Both the position numbers and the translations under genes were made by a program. Shown here in pieces: positions 61,633 to 64,000 of a DNA stretch of 64,000 nucleotides. A model generated the notes under the pieces. It was not told where the DNA came from. It made no database searches and saw only the letters and a program-made list of their open reading frames with translations. Position 1 is the stretch's first letter. Each line of letters starts with the position of its first letter. The stretch comes from Proteiniphilum propionicum (lineage in GTDB: Bacteria; Bacteroidota; Bacteroidia; Bacteroidales; Dysgonomonadaceae), in NCBI RefSeq assembly GCF_022267555.1, contig NZ_CP073586.1:1612001-1676000 (forward strand). Direction: 5' to 3'.

Positions 61633-62578
61633 GTAAATTTACAATTTCATTTGATATATCATATCCTGTTTGTTTTTCTATCCAAGCCCATTGTCCATTA
61701 GGGTTTATTTCAAGAAAGATAAAATCTTCATTTGTATCTAAAATGAAATCAATTGCACCAAATCGAAGATTCAGAGTTTTGAGCAAGGTAATGCATTGTT
61801 TCAATATTTCATCAGGTAATTTTATTTTAGTATGCTTCAAAGAGAACTCTCCTTTACGCCAATCAACGAGTGTTTCACTATTATTTTGGGAATCAATTAA
61901 TACTGCAAATGGTTTGTCCCCTACCATAGTAACTCTCACATCATATGTTTTTTTTATATGAGCTTGAAAAAAATTAGGAGATAATTCTATTTGTTTTATT
62001 TTGGGTTTTTCTTTTAATAAATTGGTAAAAACAACTTTTGGGATATTTGTATCTTCTATAAGCCCTGACTTTATTGGCTTTACAATACAATTTGACTTGT
62101 TTCTATTATAAAAATCCAATGAATCAGCATATATATTAGTTATAATGCTATCCGGGATACTAAAACCTATTGATTTTGCGAGCTCTAATTGATAAATCTT
62201 ATTCTCTGCCTCTCTGATTGCATAAACCGGGCTTACCCAATATAAATCGTTCAGTATTTTGTATAATCCTTCTAAAGTATAATAAAACTCATTCCTAAGA
62301 AATTGAATTTCACCACTGCTTAATCCGTTATTATTTATGTTTGGAAGTTCAGGTCTTCTAAAGTAAACGGCACTAAATTCTTTAAGATTAAACTGTTTAC
62401 ATAGAATAGTATCAAAAAGAATAAAAACATTTCTTGTAAAATCAAAAGTAAAAAAGCAGCTTTTGGAAAATTCTTCGGTATTGAACCTATAAAAAGAAAT
62501 ATTTCTTTCTTTCAACCGTTTCACTATGAAGTCCGAAGTTAAGTCGTTTTTGTTAGTAATAACTAAAACCTTCGTCAT
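61613..62578 (-). CDS. ATP-grasp peptide ligase (graspetide synthetase)
   Basis: A 321-residue enzyme of the MvdD/MvdC-like class that joins side-chain hydroxyl or amine groups of a precursor peptide to Asp/Glu carboxylates by ester or amide bonds. Visible features: N-terminal pre-ATP fold (MTKVLVITNKNDLTSDFIVK), CIVKPIKSGLIED (ATP lysine), and the C-terminal metal and ATP motif LRFGAIDFILD, then FLEINPNGQWAWIEKQTGYD. No SPASM or radical-SAM partner is seen. It overlaps the precursor gene by 26 bases and its own stop overlaps the membrane-protein gene by 20 bases, so all three are coupled. Confidence 0.88.
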   Translation of the reverse strand: MTKVLVITNKNDLTSDFIVKRLKERNISFYRFNTEEFSKSCFFTFDFTRNVFILFDTILCKQFNLKEFSAVYFRRPELPNINNNGLSSGEIQFLRNEFYYTLEGLYKILNDLYWVSPVYAIREAENKIYQLELAKSIGFSIPDSIITNIYADSLDFYNRNKSNCIVKPIKSGLIEDTNIPKVVFTNLLKEKPKIKQIELSPNFFQAHIKKTYDVRVTMVGDKPFAVLIDSQNNSETLVDWRKGEFSLKHTKIKLPDEILKQCITLLKTLNLRFGAIDFILDTNEDFIFLEINPNGQWAWIEKQTGYDISNEIVNLLEYEYF

Positions 62579-62879
62579 CTCTTTCTTGCTGTGTAAATGT
62601 TTTTGTCTGCAATTCTAAAAGGAGGTTCGATTCATCATCACTTTCACTTTTAACCCTTGTTTTTGTCTGTAATTCTAACAGGTTATTACCCTCATCATCG
62701 CTTTCGCTCTTGACTTTTGTTTTGGTAAGTAGATAGATATCTTTATGGGATGATTCAATAAAGGCCATTTTCCTGTTATTGATAGTAATGACATTTAAGG
62801 ATTCAAAAAAGTCATATTGATATATTGCCTTACTATCTCCTTTCCGTTCAGTGGCATAATCTAGAATGATCGATTTCAT
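62553..62879 (-). CDS. Graspetide precursor peptide with three tandem cores
   Basis: A 108-residue peptide with a leader (MKSIILDYATERKGDSKAIY, then YDFFESLNV) and three cores at residues 52-63, 72-83 and 92-103, exactly 20 residues (60 bp) apart: TKTKVKSESDDE, TKTRVKSESDDE and TKTFTQQERDDE. The consensus is T-K-T-x4-E-x-D-D-E. The Thr (and Lys) are the probable donors and the Glu/Asp the acceptors for the omega-ester or amide rings the ligase makes. The spacer LLELQ/LELQ repeats too. A promoter lies at 62908-62937. Confidence 0.85.
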   Translation of the reverse strand: MKSIILDYATERKGDSKAIYQYDFFESLNVITINNRKMAFIESSHKDIYLLTKTKVKSESDDEGNNLLELQTKTRVKSESDDESNLLLELQTKTFTQQERDDEGFSYY

Positions 62880-62907
62880 AAAACCGTACTTTATGTAATT
62901 TTTTCTA

Positions 62908-62937
62908 CAAAAATAGCATTTTTAAGTAATTGAGCAA
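62908..62937 (-). promoter_or_regulatory. Promoter TTG-N19-TATTTTTG for the graspetide operon
   Basis: On the minus strand, TTG (62937-62935), 19 bases, then TATTTTTG (62915-62908). The ATG of the precursor is 29 bases further on. Confidence 0.6.
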
Positions 62938-62996
62938 TAAAATATTGTCTTATACTGAAAAAAGTTGACACTATAGGATAAAACCTTTAGTGTAAA

Positions 62997-63449
62997 ATGA
63001 GACAAAAAACAGTAAAGCGAAGAGTCTTCAATCGGGATACCGGATGGTACGAAGAAGTTGAAGAGAAGCTGGATTCGTTCGTGTTTACGGATGAAGACCG
63101 TTTGATGGTTGTGCGGGAGTACCTTGAAAGTGGGGTTGCGGCCAATGCCATTCTTGAAAAATACAAGTTAAGCAGCCGTCAGGTCCTTTTCAACTGGATG
63201 GACAAGTTTTTGAACCGGGAAGATTGTTTACCTTTGTGTCCACCTCATGTGGGAGATAATCAGATGACAAACAAGGATCCGGACAAGGAAGGACAGGAGA
63301 AGGCCCTGTCCAGGGACAAGGAGATACAACGTCTGCGGCAGGCGCTGGAACTGGAGAAACTCCGCTCGAAAGCCTTCGAGACCATGGTGGACGAGGCCGA
63401 GAAGACATTCAATATTCCCATCAGAAAAAAATCTGGCACCAAACAGTAA
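62997..63449 (+). CDS. IS3-family transposase OrfA
   Basis: A 150-residue protein with a helix-turn-helix (RLMVVREYLESGVAANAILE, KYKLSSRQVLFNWMDKF) and a C-terminal leucine-zipper-like helix (EIQRLRQALELEKLRSKAFE). It binds the IS ends. Near its end is the run CAGAAAAAAATC (A7 at 63425-63431), a slippery site for -1 frameshifting into orfB. Confidence 0.9.
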   Translation: MRQKTVKRRVFNRDTGWYEEVEEKLDSFVFTDEDRLMVVREYLESGVAANAILEKYKLSSRQVLFNWMDKFLNREDCLPLCPPHVGDNQMTNKDPDKEGQEKALSRDKEIQRLRQALELEKLRSKAFETMVDEAEKTFNIPIRKKSGTKQ

Positions 63450-64000
63450 GCCTGCTTCGCCAGCAGTGCCCGGAGGCATCTCTGGGCACGCTGTGCGGTC
63501 TGTTTGGTTATAGCAGGCAAGCCTACTACAAACGGGAAGACGGGGATGATTTCACCCGTGATGCCCTTGCCCCGTTGATAGTGGAAAAGGCCCGCAGTTA
63601 CCGCCGGGATAATCCCGGTCTGGGCAGTGTGAAACTCTACCTGGTTATCCGCGGCCTGTTCGTCGAAACCGGCTGTTTCCCTGGTCGTGACGCCTTCATC
63701 GAACTGCTCCGCGAGAATGGCCTGATGGTGCGTATGAAACGCAGGAGGCATTACCGTACCACCGACTCGGAACATGGATACAGGCGGTACCCCAACCTGA
63801 TAACGGGCCTAAGCGTGACGGAGGCCAACCGGGTATGGGTGAGTGACATCACCTATGTCGAGACAGGGGAAGGCGTGTGTTACCTTTCCCTTATAACGGA
63901 TCTCTACTCGCGCAAGATAGTCGGCTGGGCACTTGGCCCGACCCTTGAGGCCATTTATCCCATAGCTGCCCTGCGGATGGCGTTTTCCTCCATTGACGGT
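63416..64000 (+). CDS. IS3-family transposase OrfB (partial)
   Basis: The -1 frame relative to orfA, overlapping its last codons, reads QKKIWHQTVSLLRQQCPEAS, FGYSRQAYYKREDGDD, VEKARSYRRDNPGLGSVKLY and VWVSDITYVETGEGVCYLSL with the first catalytic Asp (DIT), then TDLYSRKIVGWAL. It belongs to the IS150-like group. It has no ATG of its own and would be made as an OrfAB fusion by frameshifting at the A7 run. Confidence 0.88.

Larger units (their letters stand above)
62966..64000 (+). mobile_element. IS3-family insertion sequence (runs off the window)
   Basis: A GTTGACACTATAGG sequence at 62964 is the likely left end. Two overlapping frames follow: orfA at 62997 and a DDE orfB that continues past the window end. 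The element lies upstream of the graspetide operon, which reads away from it. Right end and target duplication lie outside the window. Confidence 0.7.

Overview
The window looks like a chromosome segment of a Bacteroidales bacterium. Promoters carry the Bacteroidetes -7 box (TAnnTTTG, often with TTG 19-21 bases upstream), ribosome-binding sites are weak, and the gene content (OstA-like and SurA-like proteins, DUF4296 lipoprotein, PPDK, DUF4143 ATPases, CTnDOT-type tra genes) is typical of the order. A Dysgonomonadaceae-like host is possible but not shown.

Layout. 1-8.5 kb: remains of an efflux locus on the minus strand (MacB-type permease, membrane-fusion adaptor, TolC-like channel), split by two plus-strand DUF4143 ATPases, then an NtrC-type response regulator and its histidine kinase. 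8.5-29.1 kb: ordinary housekeeping DNA (small basic protein, aminotransferase, two EEP phosphohydrolases, ileS, DksA/TraR-like regulator, lspA, DUF4296 lipoprotein, ppdK, two SurA/OstA-like envelope genes, mutL, aldo/keto reductase, Rieske-like lipoprotein, cation/proton antiporter). 29.2-30.25 kb: eight head-to-tail 118-bp repeats, each starting with a variant 5' half of tRNA-Gly, ending in an intact tRNA-Gly(GCC). This is the most unusual structure in the window.

From the tRNA-Gly onward the DNA looks like an integrative conjugative element of the CTnDOT/Bacteroides type: tyrosine recombinase beside the tRNA, ORF6N and RhuM-like genes, a defence-like cargo pair damaged by an IS481-type element, PcfK/PcfJ-like genes, a large structured non-coding element, radC, a block of wrecked genes (protease fragment, PH-domain gene cut by an IS1380-type element), a group II intron, then a full minus-strand tra operon (traQ back to traA) and a divergent mobA-mobB pair with an oriT-like region between them. 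The expected coupling protein gene (mobC) does not follow mobB.

Instead, 60.9-62.9 kb holds a compact three-gene operon: a three-core graspetide (omega-ester peptide) precursor, an ATP-grasp ligase and a four-helix membrane protein, with overlapping reading frames. An IS3-type element fills the rest of the window. The two best candidates for undescribed biology are the tRNA-Gly half-repeat array and the TKTxxxxExDDE graspetide operon; the split ART-like/nuclease-like pair and the 138-nt hairpin upstream of radC come next.
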